64,000 nucleotides of DNA from Siniperca chuatsi. Taxonomy: Eukaryota > Chordata > Actinopteri > Centrarchiformes > Sinipercidae. A program made the translations under genes and the position numbers. This document shows positions 55,601 through 64,000 of the stretch, one piece after another; the first letter of the stretch is position 1; every line of letters begins with the position of its first letter. The notes beneath the pieces are model-generated. The model searched no databases. It was not told where the DNA came from and worked only from the letters and a program-made list of their open reading frames with translations. The stretch spans positions 20,108,667 through 20,172,666 of the forward strand of contig NC_058043.1 of assembly GCF_020085105.1 (NCBI RefSeq), written 5' to 3'.

Positions 55601-56873
55601 TATTTGAGTTTTCTTAAAGTAAGTGTGGTTAACATGATATTTATATTTTTGTTTGCGCCAGATTAAGTGTGGTTATACCACTAACTACATATGTCAGCAG
55701 AGTTAAAGTTGTGTATGCTTTTAAAAAGAGGCACAACTTCGAAATGATAAGCAAGCAGGTTTTGAACATAGAGATGCTTATATGAGCGAGAGCAGCTCCA
55801 TGTTTTTGGCGTTGAGGAGGGGTGAGGTGTGTCAGGGTTCTTGGTGGTGGGAGTCACACGACCTGCAATCCCCCTCAATCCCTTTCATGTGACTATCAGC
55901 TGAGCAGCAACATCAGTAATCCCAGTGAGAAGAATGAGGGATCCCAGACAACTAGGCCCACTGGCTTTTTTTTCTCAGCTACTGATGTGTCTGTGTGTGA
56001 AAATGTTATTGCATGAAATACCCTCACAATAACATGACAAATTATTTTAAAATTTCCATGTATGAAAATAAAAGAACATTATGATTACAGTACAGTATAT
56101 TGAACATATTATTCAGCCTATAGTCATGAATGCAAATTGGCATAAGAAAGAGTGTACCGGTATAAAGGTGGCATGTAAGCGTTTATTCATTTTCCCTCTC
56201 TTTAAGAGATTGCAGAGTGTGTTAGCATGAAATAAGATCATGAGAGTCACTAACTCAAAGATTCAAACATAAACTTGTAATGTATGGGAAAGCAGAAAGA
56301 TTTACATTAGTCACAGAAAGGAAAATGAATCACTTTCCCTGTTGCTAAACTGTGTTGGTATAAAGGTCTTACATCACACACAGCAAAGACTCCATCTTAA
56401 CAAATAATTTAGACTCATCCTCAGCGTTCAAACTTTGTTCAAAATAAAGAGAAGAATTATGCCAAAAGCGGAATTCCACTTTATCCCTTTGTACTTTCTC
56501 TTGCTTTTAGATTTTTTGTGTAAAATAAGATAGAAAATGCACTTTAATGTCGTTGCCCTGAGAAAAAAAGTCTTTGAAACAAGTTGTTTTCTGATGGAAT
56601 AAAACGTACATTGAATAATTATTTCACTTTTTGATTGCAGGACTGTGATCATTACTTATAAAACTATATATTTATTCTTGCAGTACAGAATAAACAAGAA
56701 ATTAGACCATTTATCTGTTATTGTCTTATTAGGAAATTCACCTGTAGCACAATTGATAAACATAAAACCACATGCCTGACTAAATCTCGTTGTCTGTCGT
56801 TTCAGATGTACTCACTTGTTGCAGTGGCAGATGTAAAAGCCAAAACCAGCAGCACCAGCGTCAGAGTCGTCAT
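49636..56873 (-). CDS. pmel: premelanosome protein (Pmel17), melanosome fibril protein, complete, 12 exons
   Basis: Coding exons (minus): 56873-56816, 55423-55328, 55220-55074, 54591-54457, 53566-53405, 53293-53009, 52893-52108, 52018-51845, 51720-51618, 50954-50749, 50661-50571 and 49789-49636, joining in frame to 798 aa. PMEL forms the amyloid fibrils on which melanin is laid down in melanosomes. Seen: a signal peptide (1-19); an N-terminal region with RYRSWNSRMYPVWKDGD and HYVFVWKTWGRYWQV; a PKD domain (about 200-294) with WDFGD and a THTY strand; an Ala/Val/Glu/Asp-rich repeat region in the 786-bp exon 7 (295-556); a proprotein-convertase site VVAKR|QAP (589-590) followed by CMVYRYGSL and VVQGIES; a Cys-rich kringle-like domain; a transmembrane helix (about 725-747); and a tail with the sorting-type motif ESRPLL. 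Fish carry two pmel paralogues. This could be pmela (melanophore) but I cannot prove which from sequence alone. Confidence 0.95.
50140..50285 (-). repeat. inverted partial copy of the 14.05-14.57 kb dispersed repeat
   Basis: Read on the minus strand it carries CATGCTAACATGCTCACAATG, AACATGCTGATGTTTAGC, ACCATGTTCACCATCTTAG and TTAGCATGCTAACATTTAC, in the same order as the 5' part of the other copy. It lies in the last intron of pmel. Confidence 0.7.
50281..50400 (+). mobile_element. LINE fragment (reverse-transcriptase motif)
   Basis: Frame from 50309 reads GVPQGSVPRPLLFLILYM then stop. This is the conserved [13 protein letters not shown] block of LINE reverse transcriptases with one substitution. 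Only this short piece remains, in the last pmel intron, opposite in sense to pmel and abutting the repeat at 50140-50285. The clade (L2- or Rex-like) is uncertain. Confidence 0.7.
52108..52893 (-). repeat. pmel: low-complexity RPT region of pmel (exon 7)
   Basis: A single exon encodes 262 residues dominated by Ala, Val, Glu, Asp and Pro, with loosely repeated AAEE/APA/TEAP-type units instead of the tandem PTTEV-type repeats of mammals. DNA units such as GCAGCAG and GCTGCTG recur, and reverse frames stay open for more than 270 codons as a side effect of the biased composition. Confidence 0.8.
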
Positions 56874-58368
56874 CCTGTATTTGGTTGTGCGTCTCCTCTC
56901 TTTGAGCCCTGATCCTCACCCAGCAGTCCTGAACCCCAACACAACTCCCAGAGAGACTTAACGAATGCCCCCTCACTCTCTTTAAGAGGGCCTCGGATCT
57001 GAATTACCATAAAGTTACTTCTCACCTCTGACATCATTGGGAGTCTGCAAACTGGCACCACCCCCTTTGTTAAACTGTAAGAACAGATATGAGTACTGCT
57101 TTGTTAACTAGTGAACTGTTGTGCTTACTCACATCTTTTGACATTGTTATTATCTTTGTATTCAATTTTATATTCCACCTGAGCTAACAATGTTTTTACT
57201 TGTGAACCACATTCAAGCCAGATTTCAATCGCCTTTTTCTGATTCTGATGTTACATGTACATGCAATATCTCAGGAACTTGTACAGTAACTTGATGCAGA
57301 AAAAAGGCTCAAAAAGATAGATATAGTGCGTGTAAATAATTCAAATTAACACAAAGTAACTGACAGCCCTCAAACACAACAATATGTTTTAAGTGCATTA
57401 TTGGAAAATCAATGGATGCTTTCTGCTCAGTGCAAATGAAAATGTTGTATGTGATGTTGCTTGAGGACGGAGCCTGTTCTTGACATATGACCTTAGAGTT
57501 ATGTGTGCATGGGCATCACAAGATGAGTGTGTGCACGGCAAATCAATAGCATCCTTTTATTTCCTCAGCCATTCCTCCGTATCCTGCTGTCCACCTCAGG
57601 CTGCTGCAGCTCTGAGAATCAGCAACGCAAACAGGAATGCATTTAGAGGAATAAGCTAATGGATTCTGGAAGTGATGAAAAAACTAAAATCCATTTTCAC
57701 TCATAAAGTGTCACATTACTGAATAAAATGCTTTGTATCAAGTTCCATAACTGTTAAGTTCGCTCAGCATATATAAGTCACATCTAGTCTAATGAAGCGT
57801 CCCACACATGTAGCATCTTCAAGTAACACAAGGCAAATTATATCAATAAATCCTGAAAATAGATATCATTGATACATTCCAATTAATTATTCATGTTATT
57901 CTGGTTACCTGGGTTCATGTTCTATAGAGCTGGAAAATAGAAAAGCAACATTCAAATTTGTCATGTAAAAAAACAGCAGGCGATCCACCCCTCAATTACT
58001 CTATAACAAAGCAGAGTGATGCTGCTGACTTGTTAATACTTCATAACAGCATAAAAAGTAGCATCATTTGAAAGCAGTTGTTACAAAAGCGGCCGAATTG
58101 AGCATTGTTGGTCAGGAAGTTCTACAATACTAATATAGAATACAATATCCACATTTTTAAAATGAACGATCCTGAAGAAAAATACCATATTTTATTTATT
58201 AGGGCAAAACAAAAAAAAATAACACACATAGGCCAATATATAAAGTGAGATATATAATAGATTATTAAATAATTTTATTTATAAACATTTCATTCTAAAG
58301 TCATTATGAGCTCTCTGGTTTTCCTGCTGATGTTGTCTCATGCCTGTGAGACCGCTCAGGCTGCACTA

Positions 58369-58388
58369 CATGTGACCCCTCATGTGCT
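58369..58388. promoter_or_regulatory. paired CATGTG E-boxes, candidate MITF sites upstream of pmel
   Basis: CATGTGA (58369-58375) and TCATGTGCT (58380-58388) lie within 20 bp, about 1.5 kb upstream of the pmel start codon. TCATGTGCT is the core of the M-box bound by MITF in pigment-gene promoters (established knowledge). Function here is inferred. Confidence 0.35.
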
Positions 58389-59154
58389 AACAGCAGAGTT
58401 CAGGAGGAAATAAATCCTTCCCACAGAGCACCTGACTTAACATACCACAAATAGTCAGCCATTAGCTTCTTTCCTCATTAGTCTCCACTATGTCGTATCT
58501 TAACAACATTGTTCAAGAGGTTCAGGGAATTTCTAAACAAACATAAAGTTAGAGAGTTATATTTCAGACAGGGGAAATCATTGGAAATAGTCGAAAATCT
58601 GGCAATTTTACAACTGCTCGCTTTCCAGGAATATTCCTGTATTTATTTAATAATAAGATTGCAGTGTTTTAGTAGTTTTCTTCAGAGCAAGCCAAAATGA
58701 AATGATATGCCATTATAAAATACCTCTGAGTTAAAAAATATAATAACAAAGCAGGTAATAATCACATTTTTAGCTTGTGGAACTGCCTAAACGTAGTGTG
58801 AAAAGTAATGGAAGGGCATAAAACTTAACGTCAGCTAAACTTAAAAATGTATAGAAACACATAAACGCAGAGCCCGCTCCGTCTCCCAGCTGCAGTCTCA
58901 CACACTAACAAGCTTTCCGTTTTCAAACACTAACTCACACAAAATGAGGATTGTGTTTTATTATTGGCCAAAAGCCAGATCAATAAGTTTGTGAAATGCC
59001 AGTACAAGATCAGACCAGACAGGCAAACCAGTTCATGAATACAGCAAGCGTAACAGGCATTGAGTGCATCCATAAGGCTTACGTAAACAAACCTCCCTCT
59101 GTCATAGGTAGCCTCTATGCCTCTATGTATTGATCCTGATCCTTGTTGTTTTTG

Positions 59155-59155
<1 letters not shown>

Positions 59156-59208
<53 letters not shown>
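59156..59208. repeat. (GT)n microsatellite
   Basis: A GT run of about 53 bp directly before the probable LTR relic. Confidence 0.95.
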
Positions 59209-59210
<2 letters not shown>

Positions 59211-59214
59211 GTGT

Positions 59215-59785
59215 CCGTGTTCTGGTCTGGCTTCCTGATCTCCTGTCTGCTGCTGATCACAGGCACACCTGACTTCCATCATCATCAGTCTCCACTGCTT
59301 ATCTACCGGCTCTACCACACTGCCAGTGCGTCTCCGTACATGTGTACGCGTACTTTGTAACGGCGCCAACCCCACGCTAAGATAAGTGTAGATTTATTCT
59401 TGTTTTTACCTTGGTGGTAACTCTGTTCTGTCTCTGCCGGTGGGCGCAGCCTCAGTCTGTCCTCGGGTCTTCTGGATATCTGTTACCACACCAACTGCCA
59501 CGTCACACTCGCCAACCGGCCAACTTCGCCTCCGGAGCCTGCCGTCTACCAGGACCAACCTCCAGGCTTCACGGGTCCACCGCCTGGCCTGCCCAGCCCT
59601 TCCCACTACACTCGCCAGTCCAGAGCCAGCTCACCTTGTCTCCGTCCAGAGTGTCGCCAGTCTCTCCCTCGACCCGGGCCGGTCGAGTCCTCGGGGCGAC
59701 CACGAACCACGCACAGATAACCAAACTGCATAATAAAGACTGTTCCAACTATACCAGCTCAGTTCCGTGTGTTCTGCATTTGGGT
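59215..59785 (+). mobile_element. probable solo LTR of a Gypsy-like element (fossil)
   Basis: A C/T-rich block with higher GC than its flanks, followed by AATAAAGACTG and a TGTTCTGCATTTGGGTTC end, resembles the LTRs of fish Gypsy elements. No internal gag-pol region adjoins it, so it appears to be a lone, worn LTR. Borders are approximate and the age is probably old. It could instead be another C-rich repeat. Confidence 0.4.
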
Positions 59786-60479
59786 TCAGAAATCAGGCAT
59801 AAGACACCCTCATTTTTGCCAGTGATCCTAGTTTTTAGTTTGTTGGTCATTTTGATTGCTTTATTGCCACAAACACCAGCACTCAAAAATGGGACAAAAG
59901 ATTTACATATATAGAACCTCAAAAGAAGAGATAACAGCTTCTGCAAACACAAAGCAAAACTTTCAGTCATACATGACTTTCATCAGGATACATTTTTGAT
60001 GTTATAAATCCTCTAAAAGAGTGCCTGTTTCCCAATTAACAATGTCCTCAGAGATTATTCCAAATCTGTGAATAACCACTTTTGGCCGTGTACTAGTAGC
60101 CAGAAAGAATAGTGATAGGCATCGCTTTCAGACACAATCTCCGTAACTTAAACTAAATTATAGAAAACTGTTCAAAGAAAGCAACATATACACTGGCATC
60201 TAGCAACAGCAGCATCTTAGCCTGCATTTATGTCTCACATTAACTCGTATAATCTCCATCAAGTGAGGAAATCACTTCTTTGCGGTAGACAGAGACGTCA
60301 CTTCACATATGACTCTGTTGAGTGGATACACGTCGAGCCTCTGGGCTTTGATCATGTGCAGTACTTTTATGAATGCTTCCATGTCCAGACAGACCAACAG
60401 GGGCTGTTTCTTCGTGCAGTAACAGAGGACGCCCAACACCTCATGACCAATGCTGGCCCATGTTTCAGATTAATATACG

Positions 60480-60550
60480 CCTTTTTCACAGCAGACATTT
60501 TGACTTGTCATAGTGGGAAAAGCACAGGTGTCACAAATAACATTAACAGT
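60480..60550 (+). repeat. dispersed repeat, arm 1 of an inverted pair
   Basis: TTTTTCACAGCAGACATTTTGACTTGTCATAG, given here as positions 60481-60512, then GGGAAAAGCACAGGTG. The same words occur in reverse at 60960-61040. Confidence 0.65.
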
Positions 60551-60864
60551 GGTGAGGATGATAATGACATGGGTTATTTATCAGACCTGACAGAATTGCA
60601 GGTATGTTGAAACCTTTCACTTGGGCGTCCTGGCGGCCTATTGATTTATTTGGTTAAGACGCATACCGTATAATTGCAATGTCCCCTGCTTGTTTCAGAA
60701 TGGGGACGTGTGTTACATGTTGCACAGCAGGGGGTTTAGTGGGGGCCCAGCAGCTCCGGGGTCCCTTAACTGGTTAATCCGGCCATGTACCTGGAGGCAC
60801 ACAAAGCTATTGCATGGGGGGCATGCATGATCGGAGAGAAACTCGACTTGAAACTTTAGTTGAA

Positions 60865-61150
60865 AAGACCTTTTTCACAGTAATCATTTCAAGTTGCCAA
60901 ACACACTAATGTGTGACTAATAACACTGTTAACTGCTGCAATACGTTGCAATAATTGGCAAAACAGAGCCGTCATGTTATAGGTTCCACTTGTGCTTTTC
61001 CTGCTATGACAAGACAAAATGTCTGCTGTGAAAAATGTCTGTGAATCTTGTTTATTTAGGAATAATAAAGAAACGTGAGTAACGAGAGATTTTTTTCCAG
61101 CCTCTACAGGGGGGCATGATAGAAATAGGTTGGGAACCATTGCTCTAAAC
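60865..61150 (-). repeat. dispersed repeat, arm 2 of an inverted pair, with GGTTGGGAACC end
   Basis: On minus it reads TTTTTCACAGCAGACATTTT, then GTCATAGCAGGAAAAGCACAA at about 61036-60985, matching the arm at 60480. Its right edge, GGTTGGGAACCATTGCTC (61129-61146), resembles the ends of the cdk2-intron MITE, so it is probably a related hAT-type remnant. Confidence 0.55.
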
Positions 61151-61597
61151 CAGTGAGGGATTGCACAGCTACCATACTGTCACTAGAGGGAGCAACTCCT
61201 TCATTCTGTCCTCTTCAGTACACTGTGAAATATGGGGCCAGACAACATGACTTCTGTGCAAAAATCATACAAAATGAACAAAACTGCCAGTATTCATATC
61301 AGTTAAGGTATTTTAAAGGTCATGTTCAGCTTTGGGAAAACAACCTGACAGGCTATAAAAGTGGCAGATGACTGTGTGACCAAATGATGTATGAAGCTGA
61401 ATAATCCTTTTTTGTCATTTTGTATACTATGTTGCTATTTTATTGTATTTTCTTGTGTTTTCTATTTTCTGTCAACATGTAAAAAGCATTGTTTTATTGA
61501 CGGATTTCTTTTTCTATAAATCCAAAAGCTGTTAAAAACATAAAGACTTGTGTTTTGTTTAACATCTTTTCATGACATGTAACTACCCACTAACCTA

Positions 61598-62222
61598 CAG
61601 TAGTGGAGGAAGTTCTCTGATGTTCTGCTTAAGTGAAAATAGCAACACCACAGTGTAGAAATACTCAATACAAGCAAAAGTCCTGCATTCAAAATTTTAA
61701 AATAAAAGTACATAGGTATTATTAGCATCAAAATGTACTTTAAAAAAACAAAAGTAAAAGTACTCATCATGCAGTATGGCCCATTTCAGAACAATATTAT
61801 ATTATATTACTGAATGATAATTATTAATAATGAATTGATGCATTCATATGCACATCACTTTAATGTTGCAGCTGGTAAAGGTGGAGCTTAAACATTTTAC
61901 ACACCACTGGGTAGCTTGTGAATTTTCTTCCCGGGGATCAATAAAGTCTGAATCTTAACCTATAATAATACATAATCATTTCTTTGTTGTTTATATTTTG
62001 TATTATTAATCTGAATCTACAAAGTAAATACAAGCTATCAATTAAATCTAGTGAAGTTAAAAGTACAAGATGTATACAATATATTTTAATATATATATTT
62101 ATATATTTGTGCAATATATAAGTATCACAAACTGGAAATACTCAAGTAAAGTAGCAAGTACCTCAAAATTGTACTTAAGTATAGTACTTGAGTAAATGTA
62201 CTAATGTCACTTTTCACCACTG
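61598..62222. mobile_element. hAT-like non-autonomous element with perfect 8-bp target duplication
   Basis: The inverted ends are CAGTAGTGGAGGAAG (left) and, reversed, CAGTGGTGAAAAGTG (right). The 8 bp CTAACCTA occur on both sides (61590-61597 and 62223-62230). Internal AAGTACTYRAGTAAATGTAC blocks are those of a common fish repeat. 625 bp, no transposase frame. Confidence 0.85.
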
Positions 62223-62369
62223 CTAACCTAAAAATTTCTGACTGTGTCTCTACTTACTTTACAATGCAAACAATACACTTTTGTGTGTAGTACGGTACAA
62301 GAAGTTTGTACTTTTATTTCAATTATAAAAACAGACATAAAACCACAGATCTCTTGTCACTTTTTTTCT

Positions 62370-63066
62370 TGTTACCGCTTCCGTCTCTCGACGCTGATAA
62401 CGTAAAACGTCATCAGCGTCCCACCGTGTGACCTTTGAGGTTTGTTTGTTGAATGTTTCTTCCTCATCCCGATATAACACGACTCCATCTCTCGACTTGC
62501 ACCCACTGACATTAAAACCAAGAATTTAAACTCCGTACTGGCTGTATTTAGAAAAGACATGTTAGTTTCTCGTCGGCACAAGTCTCATACACAACGATTC
62601 CCAAGGAGGAGGCTTTTGAGGAGCCGATTCGAAACACTGTGAAACCCCACCCGGCTACAGGAGTCGGTGTGTCTTGAACAAAAACGAACGCTCCCGAGCT
62701 AACGCGGGAAACGGAGTGTGGGTTCAGTGTTTTCCACAGAGGAGCAGCCGCCACGCTAATCCATATATTAACGTATATTATCAGTATCAGGGCCAACAGA
62801 TGACCCGATCCCCACAGTCTTTAGCTGCTTCGCGCTGACCTGAGACGTTTATTCTCGACAGGACCGCTGCCCTCAGGCTGTGGTGGATCCGGGCCGCTTG
62901 AACTAGCCCAGAGGAGCAGTTAATTATATGTCGGTCCTCGCGCGGCTCGTTAACGTTTGTCTCAGTAGCCACCGAGCAGTTGTTAGCTCACACACAAAGA
63001 GGGGAGTCTTGCTAACTAACTAACCAGCTAAACAACCAACAAACCAACCTCGTGTTCTTTAAAAAA
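62370..63066 (+). promoter_or_regulatory. cdk2: CpG-rich promoter and 5' UTR region of cdk2
   Basis: CpG density rises clearly (for example near 62390-62420, 62690-62720 and 62815-62960) compared with the AT-rich DNA on either side. No obvious TATA box lies close to the start. Minus-strand open frames here are short and unrecognised, so a divergent gene is not supported. Confidence 0.55.
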
Positions 63067-63182
63067 ATGGATACGTTTCAGAAGGTGGAGAAGATAGGAG
63101 AAGGGACGTATGGAGTGGTTTACAAAGCCAAGAACAAAGTCACCGGAGAAACTGTTGCTCTCAAGAAAATCAGGCTAGACAC
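63067..63182 (+). CDS. cdk2: cyclin-dependent kinase 2, first coding exon only
   Basis: This is the start of the cell-cycle kinase that pairs with cyclins E and A at G1/S. Exon 1 gives 38 codons plus 2 bases before a GTAAGT donor. It holds the glycine loop [10 protein letters not shown] (11-20) with the inhibitory phospho-sites Thr14 and Tyr15, and the ATP-binding lysine in ALKKIRLD (Lys33). [18 protein letters not shown] matches CDK2; CDK1 has [18 protein letters not shown] and CDK3 starts differently. The start is the first ATG after a run of A. The remaining exons lie beyond the right edge. Confidence 0.93.
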
Positions 63183-63586
63183 GTAAGTTCACATATGAGT
63201 GTTGTTGGTTATCATCTGGGCACCACGGGAGCACAGGCTAACATTGTTAGAGCTAACTGTTGATTTTGTTTTGCTACAACTTTGGTGAAACTTGTGTTAC
63301 CCTCCTTATGGCCTCATCAGGGTGTGACAGTTAAACGATGTTTGCAAACCGCTCATAAACAGCTTCCTCCCGTCACTCCAGGAGTGTTTGATGTAGAAAC
63401 GTACAGGTTTTACAATAAGATTGTTTCTCAGCCATCAGCCTTTAAACGGCAACTACATTTAGACACCACTCATGCAATTCCCTACGCATAAAACCACATA
63501 TTTTACTGCAGCCATTTAACGTAGTATAACACCAAAACATGATGCATATAATAAAAAAGATCGACAATCCATGATAGGTGTTGTTG

Positions 63587-63856
63587 CAGTGGTTCCCAAC
63601 CTGGTAGTCAGGCCAGGGGTCCCAAGATAAATCTGAGGGGCCACAGGATGATTAAGGAGATAAGAAATGTTTACTTTCTTACACAAAAATATTTTTCTGA
63701 CTTTTTTCTCTAAGTTTATCTTTTGGTGGCCTCCTAAAAACTCTCCCAATTAAATGTCCACTCTAAGGCTTTAATGTGTTATGAGGGGGCACAAGTAGAC
63801 ATTGCTTCATTGTAAGGGGTCACAGGTACGCAAGCCAAAAAAGTTGGGAACCACTG
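63587..63856. mobile_element. hAT-like MITE in cdk2 intron 1
   Basis: A 270-bp element with inverted ends CAGTGGTTCCCAACCTGG and, reversed, CAGTGGTTCCCAACTTTT. The flanking 8 bp do not match, so the target duplication has decayed or the true ends differ. Internal AT-rich and GGGGTCAC blocks are typical of this family. No coding capacity. Confidence 0.75.
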
Positions 63857-64000
63857 AATATATACTTTGTGTAGGCCTACTTATGAAATAGTTTATTTTT
63901 TGGGAATATTCATTTGCTGCCAAGGAACATCATTTCCTGGGCTACAGCAGGTGGCGTCAGTGACTCTCTTTATCCAGAGTGTTTTCTGACCGTGTTCAGA

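Larger units (their letters stand above)
56950..62360. other. intergenic DNA between divergent pmel and cdk2
   Basis: It holds the E-box pair (58.37 kb), a GT microsatellite, a probable LTR relic, an inverted repeat pair and a hAT-like element. No conserved coding exon was recognised. Confidence 0.55.

Noticed and set aside
59115-59375. Open frames with poly-Thr-His or Val-Cys runs
   Set aside because: They translate the GT microsatellite.
59411-59914. 167-codon Ser/Pro-rich plus-strand frame
   Set aside because: It lies within the C-rich probable LTR relic; no protein family resemblance.
62372-62972. Divergent minus-strand gene sharing the cdk2 CpG region
   Set aside because: Short unrecognised frames without donors. 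In this block the divergent partner of cdk2 is pmel, further left.

Overview
The window is nuclear DNA of a ray-finned fish, most likely a percomorph teleost. It holds AT-rich, intron-bearing genes with GT/AG splice sites, many CA/GT microsatellites, and several short interspersed repeats of types typical of percomorph genomes. No bacterial, phage, CRISPR or operon structure was seen.

Six protein-coding genes can be read exon by exon. From left to right they are mmp19 (+, complete, 476 aa), a tmem198 paralogue (-, complete coding region, 342 aa), timeless (-, 29 coding exons, 1248 aa), prph/plasticin (-, 9 exons, 477 aa), pmel (-, 12 exons, 798 aa) and the first coding exon of cdk2 (+, cut by the right edge). 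Every exon junction reported keeps the reading frame across all exons. The gene set matches human 12q13 (MMP19, TMEM198B, TIMELESS, PRPH, PMEL, CDK2), so this is a conserved vertebrate block. mmp19 and tmem198 are tail to tail. pmel and cdk2 are head to head, about 6.2 kb apart. timeless, prph and pmel run in series on the minus strand.

Regulatory signs include an AP-1 site with a TATA-like box before mmp19, a strong TATA box before prph, CpG-rich first-exon regions for timeless (about 35.4-35.6 kb) and cdk2 (about 62.4-63.06 kb), and a likely far-upstream non-coding exon of tmem198 near 20.46 kb. Two CATGTG E-boxes, one of them an M-box core, lie about 1.5 kb upstream of pmel.

The gene-poor stretches (1-1.5, 10.4-20.4, 21-24.2, 44-49.4 and 57-62.3 kb) hold microsatellites and repeat relics: two LINE reverse-transcriptase fragments, a hAT-like element with a perfect 8-bp target duplication, a TTAA-bounded 715-bp element inside timeless, paired copies of several dispersed families, and a probable solo LTR fossil. 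The genes work in separate processes (matrix proteolysis, Wnt signalling, replication-fork protection, neuronal cytoskeleton, melanosome fibrils, cell cycle). I see no functional cluster and no clearly new biological system.
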